The position numbers were made by a program, and so were the translations under genes. Shown in pieces: positions 37,316 to 46,240 of a DNA stretch of 64,000 nucleotides; position 1 is the first letter of the stretch; every line of letters starts with the position of its first letter. The DNA is taken from the NCBI GenBank assembly GCA_000403335.2, contig KE159633.1:37407-101406 (forward strand). The letters are read 5' to 3'. The notes beneath the pieces were generated by a model. It was given only the letters and a program-made list of their open reading frames with translations. It ran no database searches and was not told the origin of the DNA. This DNA is from Lachnospiraceae bacterium MD335 (lineage in GTDB: Bacteria > Bacillota > Clostridia > Lachnospirales > Lachnospiraceae).

Positions 37316-39406
37316 ATGAATGTTTACACAACTGATAAAATCAGAAATGTAGTTTTGTTAGGACACGGGGGTGCGGGTAAGACTACACTCGTGGAGTCTA
37401 TGGCATATTTGGCGGGGCTTACTTCACGTATGGGCAGAGTGGAGGACGGCAATACGGTCAGCGACTTCGGCAAGGAGGAGCAGAAACGTAAAATATCTAT
37501 CAGCACATCAGTCGTACCGATCGAGTGGGAGGGTACAAAGATTAATGTACTCGATACACCCGGCTATTTTGATTTTATAGGCGAGGTTGAGGAGGCAATC
37601 AGCGCAGCGGACGCGGCAGTTATTGTTGTTTCGGGAAAATCAGGCGTTGAGGCAGGCACGGAGAAGGCATGGGAGCTGTGTGAGAAATACAAGCTGCCGC
37701 GCATGATTTATGTGACAGGAATGGACGCGGACAATGCTTCCTTTAAAAACGTGGTGGAAAAGCTGACGGAGATGTACGGAAAGAAAATTGCGCCGTTCCA
37801 TTTCCCAATCCGTGAGAATGAGAAGTTTGTAGGGTATGTCAATGTCGTGAGCGAGACGGGAAACCGTTGGAAGGGCAAAGAGGTTGAGGCGTGCGAGATT
37901 CCGGATTACAGCAAGGACAATCTTTCCCTTTATAAGGATACTTTGATGGAGGCGGTTGCGGAAACAAGCGAGGAGTTTATGGAGCGCTATTTCGGCGGCG
38001 AGACGTTTACGGAAAACGAAATCCGTGCGGCGCTTCGTACAAACGTGATTGACAGTTCGATTGTTCCGATTAGTATGGGTTCCAGCCTGCTGTGCCAGGG
38101 TACATACACGCTGTTAGATGACATTGTGAAATATATGCCAAGTCCGGAAAACAGGCAGATTGCGGGCTTTAATATGAAGACAAACGAGGTTTTTGAGGCA
38201 AACTTTGATTTTTCAAAGGCAAAATCCGCTTATGTATTTAAGACGATTGTGGATCCGTTTATCGGTAAGTATTCGCTGATTAAAGTTTGTTCGGGCGTAT
38301 TTAAGTCAGACGACGTGATTTATAATAAGGATAAGGATGTTGAGGAGAAGGTTAATAAGCTCTATATTTTGCAGGGCAGCAAACCTGTTGAGATCAGCGA
38401 GCTGCACGCGGGCGACATCGGTGCGATTGCAAAGCTGACGGCGGCAAGAACGGGCAACACGCTTTCCACAAAGGCGACTGTGATTGAGTATGGCAAGTTT
38501 GAGCTGTCAAAGCCTTACACGGCAATGCGCTATAAGGTGCCGAACAAGGGTGATATTGACAAGGTATCGCAGGCATTACAGAAACTTTCACATGAGGATC
38601 AGACGCTCAAGGTAGTGAATGATACAGAGAACAGGCAGTCGTTATTGTATGGTATCGGCGAGCAGCAGCTTGACATTATCCAAAGCCGTCTGCTGAATGA
38701 ATATAAGTGCCAGATTGAACTGTCAAAGCCGAAGGTTGCGTTTAAGGAGACGATTAAGAAGAAAGCGGACGTGGAAGCGAAGTATAAGAAGCAGTCCGGC
38801 GGACACGGACAGTATGGTCATGTAAAGATGCGCTTTGAGCCGTCCGGCGATTTGGAAACTGCATATGTGTTTGAGCAGGAGGTTGTCGGCGGTGCGGTGC
38901 CGAAGAACTACTTCCCCGCAGTGGAGAAGGGTATGCAGGAATCCGTTTTGAAGGGACCGCTTGCGGCATATCCGGTTGTGGGTGTTAAGGGCGTGCTTTA
39001 CGACGGTTCATATCATCCGGTAGACTCTTCGGAGCAGGCGTTTAAGATGGCATCCATTCAGGCGTTTAAGAAAGGCTTTATGGACGCGGCTCCGGTGCTG
39101 TTAGAGCCGATTGCAAATCTGAAGGTGACGGTGCCTGACAGGTATACGGGCGATATTATGGGTGATTTGAACAAGCGCAGGGGCAGAGTGCTTGGCATGA
39201 ACCCGATTGGAAACGGCAAGCAGGTAATTGAGGCGGATATTCCGATTATGGAGCTTGCGGGATATTGTACGACACTGCGTTCAATGACGGGCGGACGCGG
39301 CAATTTCGAGTATGAGATTGTGCGCTACGAGCAGACACCAAGCGACGTGCAGGCAGCGGAAGTGGCTGCGCGCGCGGCGAAGGTGGCGGAGAATAACGCG
39401 GAATAG
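37316..39406 (+). CDS. EF-G-like translational GTPase
   Basis: 696 residues with all five EF-G domains; the C-terminal part keeps QSGGHGQYGHVKMRFEP and the domain-V pattern. The P loop is GHGGAGKTT. Two GTPase motifs differ from canonical EF-G: switch II reads DTPGYFDF rather than DTPGHxDF, losing the catalytic histidine, and the G4 motif NKxD is replaced by TGMD. It is therefore probably the EF-G-like paralogue found in many Firmicutes, not the main elongation factor. AGGAGG precedes the ATG. Stand-alone gene with its own promoter and terminator. Confidence 0.9.
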   Translation: MNVYTTDKIRNVVLLGHGGAGKTTLVESMAYLAGLTSRMGRVEDGNTVSDFGKEEQKRKISISTSVVPIEWEGTKINVLDTPGYFDFIGEVEEAISAADAAVIVVSGKSGVEAGTEKAWELCEKYKLPRMIYVTGMDADNASFKNVVEKLTEMYGKKIAPFHFPIRENEKFVGYVNVVSETGNRWKGKEVEACEIPDYSKDNLSLYKDTLMEAVAETSEEFMERYFGGETFTENEIRAALRTNVIDSSIVPISMGSSLLCQGTYTLLDDIVKYMPSPENRQIAGFNMKTNEVFEANFDFSKAKSAYVFKTIVDPFIGKYSLIKVCSGVFKSDDVIYNKDKDVEEKVNKLYILQGSKPVEISELHAGDIGAIAKLTAARTGNTLSTKATVIEYGKFELSKPYTAMRYKVPNKGDIDKVSQALQKLSHEDQTLKVVNDTENRQSLLYGIGEQQLDIIQSRLLNEYKCQIELSKPKVAFKETIKKKADVEAKYKKQSGGHGQYGHVKMRFEPSGDLETAYVFEQEVVGGAVPKNYFPAVEKGMQESVLKGPLAAYPVVGVKGVLYDGSYHPVDSSEQAFKMASIQAFKKGFMDAAPVLLEPIANLKVTVPDRYTGDIMGDLNKRRGRVLGMNPIGNGKQVIEADIPIMELAGYCTTLRSMTGGRGNFEYEIVRYEQTPSDVQAAEVAARAAKVAENNAE

Positions 39407-39427
39407 TGTAGAATAAGGAAATAGGAA

Positions 39428-39464
39428 AAACGCCCGAAACGGTTTAGCTGTTTTGGGCGTTTCA
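39428..39464. terminator. Bidirectional terminator
   Basis: AAACGCCCGAAAC (39428-39440) pairs with GTTTTGGGCGTTT (39450-39462), with A and T runs on the two sides. It serves the EF-G-like gene on the plus strand and probably the small gene on the minus strand. Confidence 0.8.
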
Positions 39465-39469
39465 AATTT

Positions 39470-39613
39470 TTATTCTGTTTTTTCGTTTTTAGGTTTGGGT
39501 TTATATTGTTCTTCGCCAGATTCAATATAAAGAACAAAATCATTGATTTCTTTTTCGGTCCAACCTGCGGCGCGCAGTCCTAAAAGCAGTCTTGCAACCT
39601 CTGTCATATTCAT
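39470..39613 (-). CDS. 47-residue conserved-looking small protein
   Basis: Open frame MNMTEVARLLLGLRAAGW... ending in a charged KPKPKNEKTE tail. AGAAAGGATTG supplies a ribosome-binding site 6-9 bases before the ATG. The TEVARLL..LRAAGWTEKEINDF core looks like a small helical or winged-helix-like unit. It has its own terminator and codon usage like a real gene. Function unknown; I believe similar small proteins exist in Lachnospiraceae but cannot check. Confidence 0.7.
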   Translation of the reverse strand: MNMTEVARLLLGLRAAGWTEKEINDFVLYIESGEEQYKPKPKNEKTE

Positions 39614-39709
39614 GCTATCACAATCCTTTCTATAACTAATAAAAATTAAAAATCAGCAGATTAGTTTCTAATTTTATTGTAATACAGGCATGAGGTACCG
39701 TCAATAACA

Positions 39710-41011
39710 TTACGGCAGCCGCACGGTAAATGTGGTGCCGCGCTCTGCGTTTGGGTTATCGGCGACGGCAATGGTTCCGCCGTGTGCCGCAATAATTTCA
39801 TAGGCAATCGACAATCCGAGTCCGAAGTGATTTTTGTCACTTCGGGCTTTTTCGCTGCGGTAAAAGCGTTCAAAAATGTGTTGTTTCTCGTCGTCATCAA
39901 TTCCGACACCTGTGTCAGAAACAGCGAGCAGAAAGTGTCTGTGCGCAGTTTTCCGAAAGGAGAGTACGGCAGTTATGTTACCGTGCTCGGGAGTGTAGCT
40001 GACGGCGTTATGCAGCAGGATTGTGAGCACCTGCGCGATGCGCTGCGCGTCGCAATAGCATGCGGGGATGGGCGTGTCGGGGAGGGTAACGCAGAGGCGG
40101 ATATTTTTTTCGGCAGCAAGGCGCTCGAAGGCTTCGCAAGTGTTTAGGAGCAGTGTGTCGAGTTCCGTGTGGGCTTTGCGAATGTCAAGGCGTCCGGCGT
40201 CGTGGCTTGAGAGAGTGAGCATGTCGTTTAGCAGGCGCGAGCTGCGCAGCGCTTCGTTCTTTATGGCGGCAATATCGTGTTTCAAATTTATGACATTTGT
40301 GTCAGTTTTTTCCAGCGTCAGCTTGTCCTGTGCCGCTTCTGCGCAGGAGAGAACGACTGCAAGCGGTGTACGCAGTTCGTGGGAGGCTGCTGCCACAAAA
40401 CGGTTTTGACGCAGGCGGTTTTCTTCAATGGGTGCAAGGAGTCGTTTTGTGTATATCCACATAAAAATCCAAATGGCAATAAGCGCAAGAAAAACAACGC
40501 CGATAAAGACAATGCGCTGTCTGATAAGCTGTCCGCGCGTGTCGGAGAGCGGAAATGCGATCAGCATTTCAAGCGGTATTTTGTTTTGCATGACGGTGAT
40601 GACAAAACAGTAGCAATCGGAGTCGACAAACGACTGAAAGTGACATTTGTATGAAATGGCAACGGAAACGGACGGCTCGCTGTTTCGGTAATGTGTCCAC
40701 AGGCTGTCAATCAGTTTGTCACGCCGGTCGTTTTTTTGCTTTTTGTCAAACAGGAAAGGCGTGCCATTATCAAGTACCGAAATGTAACAGCTGCGGGATG
40801 CCTCAAGCTGTGAAAGCCACGCATGCGTAATTACGCCCTGATTGTCCAGCTGCACGGCAATGCTGTATACGTCGGACTGGTAAGAGCTGCGTCGGTTTTC
40901 GAGCAGGCTTTGTTCCGAGATATAGAGATAGCCGCAGGTCATAATCATTAAGATGAGCGTGGTAATACTACCGCTTAACAGTGTCAGGCGGATACGGACT
41001 TTTTTAAACAT
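39710..41011 (-). CDS. HisKA sensor histidine kinase
   Basis: 433 residues from the ATG at 41011; the upstream ATG at 41023 overlaps the GGAGG ribosome-binding site. Two membrane spans (about 9-29 and 163-183) flank an extracellular sensor domain of about 130 residues. The cytoplasmic part has phospho-acceptor SHELRTPL, N box LLHNAVSYTP, G1 DTGVGIDDD, F box FERFYRS and G2 GLGLSIAYEI. No HAMP is obvious. It phosphorylates the OmpR-type regulator 28 bp upstream in the same operon. The signal is unknown, but the divergent transporter is the likely output. Confidence 0.93.
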   Translation of the reverse strand: MFKKVRIRLTLLSGSITTLILMIMTCGYLYISEQSLLENRRSSYQSDVYSIAVQLDNQGVITHAWLSQLEASRSCYISVLDNGTPFLFDKKQKNDRRDKLIDSLWTHYRNSEPSVSVAISYKCHFQSFVDSDCYCFVITVMQNKIPLEMLIAFPLSDTRGQLIRQRIVFIGVVFLALIAIWIFMWIYTKRLLAPIEENRLRQNRFVAAASHELRTPLAVVLSCAEAAQDKLTLEKTDTNVINLKHDIAAIKNEALRSSRLLNDMLTLSSHDAGRLDIRKAHTELDTLLLNTCEAFERLAAEKNIRLCVTLPDTPIPACYCDAQRIAQVLTILLHNAVSYTPEHGNITAVLSFRKTAHRHFLLAVSDTGVGIDDDEKQHIFERFYRSEKARSDKNHFGLGLSIAYEIIAAHGGTIAVADNPNAERGTTFTVRLP

Positions 41012-41039
41012 AAGTACCTCCATAACAGTGACTGAACAG

Positions 41040-41723
41040 TTACGTTGTTTCGTAACAATTCAGACAATAGCCGACACCGCGTATGGTCTTGATTTCAAGA
41101 CGGCTGCCGACGGTTTTTAGTCTGCGTCTTAGGAAATAGATATAGTTGTCGAGATTTCCTTCCTCGACGTCGCTGTCCGGTCCCCATATTTTTAAAAGCA
41201 GTGTGTTTCGGGGAAATGTCTGCGTGGGATTTTTGAGAAACACTTCAAGCAGCGCACCTTCGCGATTGGAGAGCGTGCAGGCGCCGCTTTTTCCGGTGAG
41301 CGTGTTGTCTGACGCATTGTAACGGATGTCCGCAAGGTGCAGCTCGCTGCTCATGTTTAGAATGGGAGAGCGGCGTGTGACGCACTGGATTCTTGCAAGC
41401 AGCTCTTCAAATGCAAACGGCTTTACGAGATAATCGTCCGCGCCGAGATTTAAGCCTGTTACTTTGTCGTTTAGCGTGCCGAGTGCGGTGATTAAGATGA
41501 CAGGCGTGCCAATTCCGTTTTCCCGCAGTTTTTTTAATACGGCAGTTCCGTCCATTAAGGGGAGCATACGGTCGAGCAAAATGACGTCGTGAATATTTTG
41601 TTCACAAAAGTAGAGCGCTTCCTCTCCGTCGAAGCAGCAGTCAACCGCAAATCCCTTTGCCGTAAGCTGCTGTGCGATGGAATGATTTAAATTTTTGTCG
41701 TCCTCTGCAAGTAAAATACGCAT
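41040..41723 (-). CDS. OmpR-family response regulator
   Basis: 227 residues. Receiver domain with EDD near the N terminus, phospho-acceptor Asp in VILLDRMLP and Lys in YLVKPF; C-terminal winged helix ending in RGVGYCL. GGAGGCAC precedes the ATG. It is divergent from the binding-protein gene, with a mirror-image operator pair in the 305-bp gap, so it probably controls both itself and the transporter operon. Confidence 0.95.
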   Translation of the reverse strand: MRILLAEDDKNLNHSIAQQLTAKGFAVDCCFDGEEALYFCEQNIHDVILLDRMLPLMDGTAVLKKLRENGIGTPVILITALGTLNDKVTGLNLGADDYLVKPFAFEELLARIQCVTRRSPILNMSSELHLADIRYNASDNTLTGKSGACTLSNREGALLEVFLKNPTQTFPRNTLLLKIWGPDSDVEEGNLDNYIYFLRRRLKTVGSRLEIKTIRGVGYCLNCYETT

Positions 41724-42028
41724 GGCTGTGTTGTGCCTCCTTTGTTTCCAAGTTGTTTTATTTCTATTATAATGTGAATTTTGTAATTTTAAAAACAGTA
41801 TAGCACAAAGTTTCTCTAAAGTATCTCTAAACTAGAAAAATGAGTGCAAAACCTGCAACTGAGGCTTGTACGGGAGAGAAAAATTCTTCAAATTTTTTGT
41901 ATACAGTCCCATGCTTAGAGATTTTTTAGAGAAATCCTTGCTATGATGCTATTATGCACATATTCCCGCGGGCAATGGACCAGGCGCCGCGAGGTATTTG
42001 ACTTGCAGACATTGAAAGGAGTATCAAT
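41724..42028. promoter_or_regulatory. Divergent control region with two OmpR-type operators
   Basis: Site 1, read on the minus strand, is TTTAGAGA-N3-TTTAGAGA (41813-41831); its proximal end is 10 bp from -10 TATACT (41797-41802, minus). Site 2 on the plus strand is CTTAGAGA-N3-TTTAGAGA (41914-41932), 9 bp before -10 TATGAT (41942-41947). Half-sites repeat every 11 bp, as for OmpR/PhoB dimers, and lie where a -35 would be. GAAAGGAG near 42016 serves the downstream gene. Confidence 0.65.
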
Positions 42029-44425
42029 ATGAAACATCGGATTGTGAAAAAAATAACAGCATTGACAACAACGCTTGCCCTGTGTGTAGGATTTGCGGGG
42101 TGTCAGATGGGGAGCGCCATAGACCCTGATATGCAGACAGGCGCACCGGCAGAAACAGTACAGGAGCAGCAGACGGGTGCGTCTGTGGAAAATGAAGGCG
42201 GCGACGCAATGAGCATGGGGCGCTATGTGGAAAAGCAGGCGGATCTTAGCATGGAGGGGCATTCCTGCATGGTGCGGGATGGCAAAAGCATCAACATGTT
42301 TGCGTATGGCCCCATGTTTTATTCGTCGGAGGATAACGGTGATACATGGAGCAGTACCGAATTGGAGTGGTATGCAAAACTACAGGAAGACAATTATATC
42401 ATGCAGGCCGCGTTCGCAAACGACGGGACGTTTGCCATTCAGTATTCTCCGCTTTCTAAACGCGAGGATACTGTAAAAGATGGCATGGCAGCCGATATGG
42501 AGGCGGATACGGAAAGCACTGGATTAGATCCGCATTTGATGATTGTCAGTCCCGACGGCACACAGAAGGAATTGCCCGTACAGTTTTCTTCGGACGATAT
42601 GTATGCAAAACAATTGCACTATACGCAGGACGGGCGGCTGTTTATGATTACCTATGGCAAGGGCGTGTTTGAGGTTGATGTGGAAACGGGGACGCTGAAC
42701 AGACTTTGTACGATTGAGAGCAATCCGCTTACGATGGATACGCAGGGCAAGCTTTTGATGGTTGTGACCTACGACGGCGTGTTGATTTATGATATGGAGA
42801 GCGGACGCTTTATTGAGGATGATGTGCTGATTGATTTCGTGAAGGAAACATACAACGAGCCGGCAGATTACGGAAACTGTTACAATATGTACGCTTTTTT
42901 CGGTGAGGAGAATACGGTTTATATTGCGGGCAGCAAGGGACTACACCGTCATGTGATTGGCGGCTCCGCAGTGGAGCTGGTGATAGACCCAAGTCTTTCA
43001 TCGTTCGGAAATCCTTCGCGTGACATTGTGAATGCGATTGCGCTTGAGAACGAGGAGTTTTTGGCGCAGTTTAGCGACGGGGCGGTGATTAAGTTTTATT
43101 ATGATGCGGCGGTGCCGACCGTTCCAAACGACAAGCTTGCCGTTTACAGTCTGAATGACAACGATACGGTCAGACAGGCGATTGCAGCATATCAGACAGC
43201 CAATCCGGGCGTGTTTGTGGAGTATGAGGCGGCGCTTGACGCAGAGGGTGTGACAAGAGAGGACGCGCTGAAAAATCTGAGTACAAGGCTGCTAAACGGC
43301 GAGGGTCCTGATGTGCTTATCCTTGACGAGATGCCGATTGATACGTATGTGGAAAAGGGCATTTTGCTGGATATGAGCGATATTATTACGGAGGTGAAGG
43401 ACGGCGGCGGACTGTATGAAAATCTGATTGAGCCGTTTGCAACGGACGGCAATATTTACGTGACACCGGTAGAGTTCCAGCTTCCGCTTGTGATGGGGGA
43501 CAGCCGGTATGTGACGCAGTCGAAGACGTATGAGGGTTATGCGCAGACCGTTGAGATGCTGCGCAGCGAAAATCCGGAGGGAATGATTATGGCGGATTGC
43601 AATGAACAGGGCATTGCCATGCGGTTTATTCCGGTTTGTGCGCCTGCTTGGAAAAATGAGGACGGCAGTATCAATGAAGACAATATTCGGGCATTTTTGG
43701 AGCAGACAAAGAAGATTTGCGACGCGCAGATGAACGGTTTAACACAAAAGCAGGTCAGTGATTACAGTGAGATGAGCATTTTCAGAAGCGGAAATGATGA
43801 CGGTGTACACGGTGAGATTGATTGGGCATTTTACTTTAAGATGATTGACAGCAGTTCGTTTGTTCAAAACGGTATCAAAATGACAAGCGGGAATGTGTAT
43901 TCGATGGATTCCCTTGCGGAGGCGCTTTCCATACCAAAGAACGAGGGCTTTGAGCAGTTGTCCGTTGGTCTGTTTGACGGGCAGAGTGAGGGCGTTTATA
44001 TGCCGGAAACGCTGACGGGAATTAATGCGCAGAGTAAAAATGTCGAGGCGGCAAAATCGTTTGTGAAGTTAATGCTTTCGGAGGAAATTCAGACGAATAC
44101 GTTTCGCGGACTGCCTGTCAACAAGGCGGCGTTTGAGACGCTGCTTGCAAAGTATGACGATACGCTGGAGGAAGGCTATTATATGATGTACGGCGGTTCT
44201 GACCAGGAAGGCAACAGTTGGTTTTGGAATGCAATGTGGTTTGACGAGGAGCAAAAGCAGCAAATCCGCGACTGGGCGGCACAGGCGAAGACGCCGCATA
44301 TTGTAGATGTCACGCTTGAGGATGCGGTACAGAGCGTGTGTATAGAATACTTAAAGGGAAAGCTTAGCCTTGACGATGCAGTTTCACAGGTTCGCAGCAA
44401 AACGGCAATCTATATGTCGGAATAA
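42029..44425 (+). CDS. Large lipoprotein with ABC solute-binding domain
   Basis: 798 residues. A lipoprotein signal ends in VGFAGC (Cys25). Residues about 50-370 look like a beta-propeller: repeated short strands and a BNR-like YSSEDNGDTWS. Residues about 375-798 are a family-1 extracellular solute-binding domain (sugar type), with the PDVLILDEMP block. Family members are usually about 420-450 residues, so the N-terminal half is an addition. It is first in an operon with two permeases and an HlyD-like protein. Substrate unknown; sugars or glycan-like compounds are suggested by the permeases. Likely controlled by the divergent OmpR regulator. Confidence 0.85.
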   Translation: MKHRIVKKITALTTTLALCVGFAGCQMGSAIDPDMQTGAPAETVQEQQTGASVENEGGDAMSMGRYVEKQADLSMEGHSCMVRDGKSINMFAYGPMFYSSEDNGDTWSSTELEWYAKLQEDNYIMQAAFANDGTFAIQYSPLSKREDTVKDGMAADMEADTESTGLDPHLMIVSPDGTQKELPVQFSSDDMYAKQLHYTQDGRLFMITYGKGVFEVDVETGTLNRLCTIESNPLTMDTQGKLLMVVTYDGVLIYDMESGRFIEDDVLIDFVKETYNEPADYGNCYNMYAFFGEENTVYIAGSKGLHRHVIGGSAVELVIDPSLSSFGNPSRDIVNAIALENEEFLAQFSDGAVIKFYYDAAVPTVPNDKLAVYSLNDNDTVRQAIAAYQTANPGVFVEYEAALDAEGVTREDALKNLSTRLLNGEGPDVLILDEMPIDTYVEKGILLDMSDIITEVKDGGGLYENLIEPFATDGNIYVTPVEFQLPLVMGDSRYVTQSKTYEGYAQTVEMLRSENPEGMIMADCNEQGIAMRFIPVCAPAWKNEDGSINEDNIRAFLEQTKKICDAQMNGLTQKQVSDYSEMSIFRSGNDDGVHGEIDWAFYFKMIDSSSFVQNGIKMTSGNVYSMDSLAEALSIPKNEGFEQLSVGLFDGQSEGVYMPETLTGINAQSKNVEAAKSFVKLMLSEEIQTNTFRGLPVNKAAFETLLAKYDDTLEEGYYMMYGGSDQEGNSWFWNAMWFDEEQKQQIRDWAAQAKTPHIVDVTLEDAVQSVCIEYLKGKLSLDDAVSQVRSKTAIYMSE

Positions 44426-44434
44426 AGCACGAAA

Positions 44435-44523
44435 AGAACTTCTAAAGACTTTGCGCCATAGGACGCAAAGCCAAGAAGTTCTAAGTTTCGCGCTGGAAGA
44501 ATGCACTAAATAGTGCATTCTTC
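44435..44523 (+). repeat. Two hairpins between binding protein and permease
   Basis: An outer stem AGAACTTCT (44435-44443)/AGAAGTTCT (44474-44482) encloses CTTTGCG/CGCAAAG (44449-44455/44464-44470). Then comes a 13-bp perfect hairpin (44496-44508/44511-44523). There is no T run. Such structures often stabilise the upstream mRNA so that the binding protein is made in excess. Confidence 0.6.
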
Positions 44524-44562
44524 TAAAATGATTTACGTTGTTGTATGTAAATGGTGATTACA

Positions 44563-45321
44563 ATGTACAAAAAATGGTTTTTTGTTTTTATTACGCCGAG
44601 TGTGGTCGGTGTGGGGGTGTTTGTCCTGCTGCCGTTTGCGGATGTGGTAAAGCGTTCCTTTATGACGGTTATGTCACAGGAGTTTACGGGGCTTGACAAT
44701 TACAGGCGTGTTTTTGATAATCAGGCATTTGCGCTTGCGGTGAGAAACACGGTCCGTTTTACGGCGACGGCAATTCCGCTGCTTGTCCTTATAGGGCTTG
44801 TCATCGCACTGGTACTGAGCAAAATAAATGACACGCGTGTCATAAAAAGCCTGTACCTGTTTCCGATGGCAATGCCCACGGCAACGGTGGTGATTGTGTG
44901 GCGCATGTTTTTCTACAGGCAGGATTTTGACAGCCTTGTTGCGGGCTATATATGGAAAAATTTAGGCTATACGCTGGTGCTTTGGCTTGCGGGAATTGCG
45001 GCAATTCCAAATGAGCTTGTCGAGGCGGCGAGAGTGGATGGTGCAGGGTGGTTTCGGTGTCTGATTTATGTGAAACTGCCCTGCCTGAAGGGGAGCTTTT
45101 ATACGATTGTGGTGCTGTCGTTCTTAAATTCGTTTAAGATATACAGGGAGGCGTACCTTGTGGCAGGCTCGTACCCGAAGGAGGAAATTTATCTTTTGCA
45201 GCACATTTTTAATAACTGGTACGTCAATTTGGAGCTGGATAAGCTGTCTGCCGCGACGGTGCTGGTAGGGGTGTTTTTGTTTGTGTTTATTTTGGTGTTA
45301 AACAGGCTGTGGAACGTGTGA
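44563..45321 (+). CDS. ABC transporter permease, sugar type
   Basis: About 252 residues with six predicted spans. The ATPase-contact EAA loop is EAARVDGAGWFRCLIYVKLP. It is shorter than usual (about 290), with a reduced loop before the fourth span. The start is uncertain: ATG 44563 has a weak GGTGAT, and ATG 44551 adds four residues. It pairs with the next permease. No ATPase gene is in the window, so a shared MsmK-like ATPase elsewhere must energise it. Confidence 0.88.
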   Translation: MYKKWFFVFITPSVVGVGVFVLLPFADVVKRSFMTVMSQEFTGLDNYRRVFDNQAFALAVRNTVRFTATAIPLLVLIGLVIALVLSKINDTRVIKSLYLFPMAMPTATVVIVWRMFFYRQDFDSLVAGYIWKNLGYTLVLWLAGIAAIPNELVEAARVDGAGWFRCLIYVKLPCLKGSFYTIVVLSFLNSFKIYREAYLVAGSYPKEEIYLLQHIFNNWYVNLELDKLSAATVLVGVFLFVFILVLNRLWNV

Positions 45322-45360
45322 AAAGTTTCACTTCCGTAAGGCAAAAGGATGGGAGGAAGT

Positions 45361-46230
45361 ATGCGGCTGATTAGGCGGATTGTGAATATGGCAGTGATGA
45401 TGACCGTTAAGCTGATGTTTATTGCAATGGGGGTTGTGATTTGCATGCCGGTCTTTTTGGTCGTGACGGGCTCTGTGATGGGCAGCGCGGATTTGCAGGA
45501 GTGTCTTGCGCCCGTGTTTTTGGAAGGGCAGGGTTTTGTCACATGGAAACTGATTCCACAGTATCCGACGCTGGAGCATTACAAACGGCTTTTAATCGAA
45601 ACGCCGCAGTTTTTTATCCTGTTTTGGAACAGTATCAAAATCACGCTGTTCATTCTTGCGGGGCAGCTTGTCATAGGAGTGCCTGCGGCGTGGGCATTTG
45701 CCGTGTATGATGTGCGGGGCAAAAATGTACTGTTTTTGGTTTATGTGGTGTTAATGCTTTTACCGTTTCAGGTAACGATGCTGTCAAGTTATATTGTTTT
45801 GAATAAGCTGTCGCTGCTTGATACGCATTGGGCGGTGATTTTGCCTGCGGTGTTTAGCACGTTTCCCGTTTTTGTGACGTACGGCGGATTTCGGGCGATA
45901 CCAAAGGCGCTGATTGAGGCGGCGCGTATTGACGGGGCAGGGGAGTTTTACATTTTTACGAGGGTTGGACTGGGGCTTGGAAAGGGCGGAATTTTGTCGG
46001 CGGTAGTGCTTGGTTTTTTGGAGTATTGGAACATGATTGAGCAGCCGCTTGCTTTTTTGAAGGATAAGGCGCTTTGGCCGCTTTCACTGTATCTGCCGGA
46101 AATCGACTGGACGCAGGCGGGCTTTTCGTTTGCGGCGTCGATTGTCATGCTCATTCCTGCGGTGTTTGTGTTTGTTATGGGACAGGATTATTTGGAGCAG
46201 GGGATTATTTACTCGGGGCTCAAGCAGTAA
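45361..46230 (+). CDS. ABC transporter permease, sugar type
   Basis: 289 residues from ATG 45361, chosen because GGGAGG lies just before it and overlaps an earlier ATG at 45349. Six spans; EAA loop EAARIDGAGEFYIFTRVGL. Belongs to the MalG-like half of carbohydrate transporters. Third gene of the operon; the stop is 10 bp before the HlyD-like start. Confidence 0.92.
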   Translation: MRLIRRIVNMAVMMTVKLMFIAMGVVICMPVFLVVTGSVMGSADLQECLAPVFLEGQGFVTWKLIPQYPTLEHYKRLLIETPQFFILFWNSIKITLFILAGQLVIGVPAAWAFAVYDVRGKNVLFLVYVVLMLLPFQVTMLSSYIVLNKLSLLDTHWAVILPAVFSTFPVFVTYGGFRAIPKALIEAARIDGAGEFYIFTRVGLGLGKGGILSAVVLGFLEYWNMIEQPLAFLKDKALWPLSLYLPEIDWTQAGFSFAASIVMLIPAVFVFVMGQDYLEQGIIYSGLKQ

Positions 46231-46240
46231 GAGGTTTGGT

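Noticed and set aside
42029..44425. Frameshifted fusion of two separate genes
   Set aside because: The frame is continuous, with one signal peptide and no internal ribosome-binding site at the domain joint.
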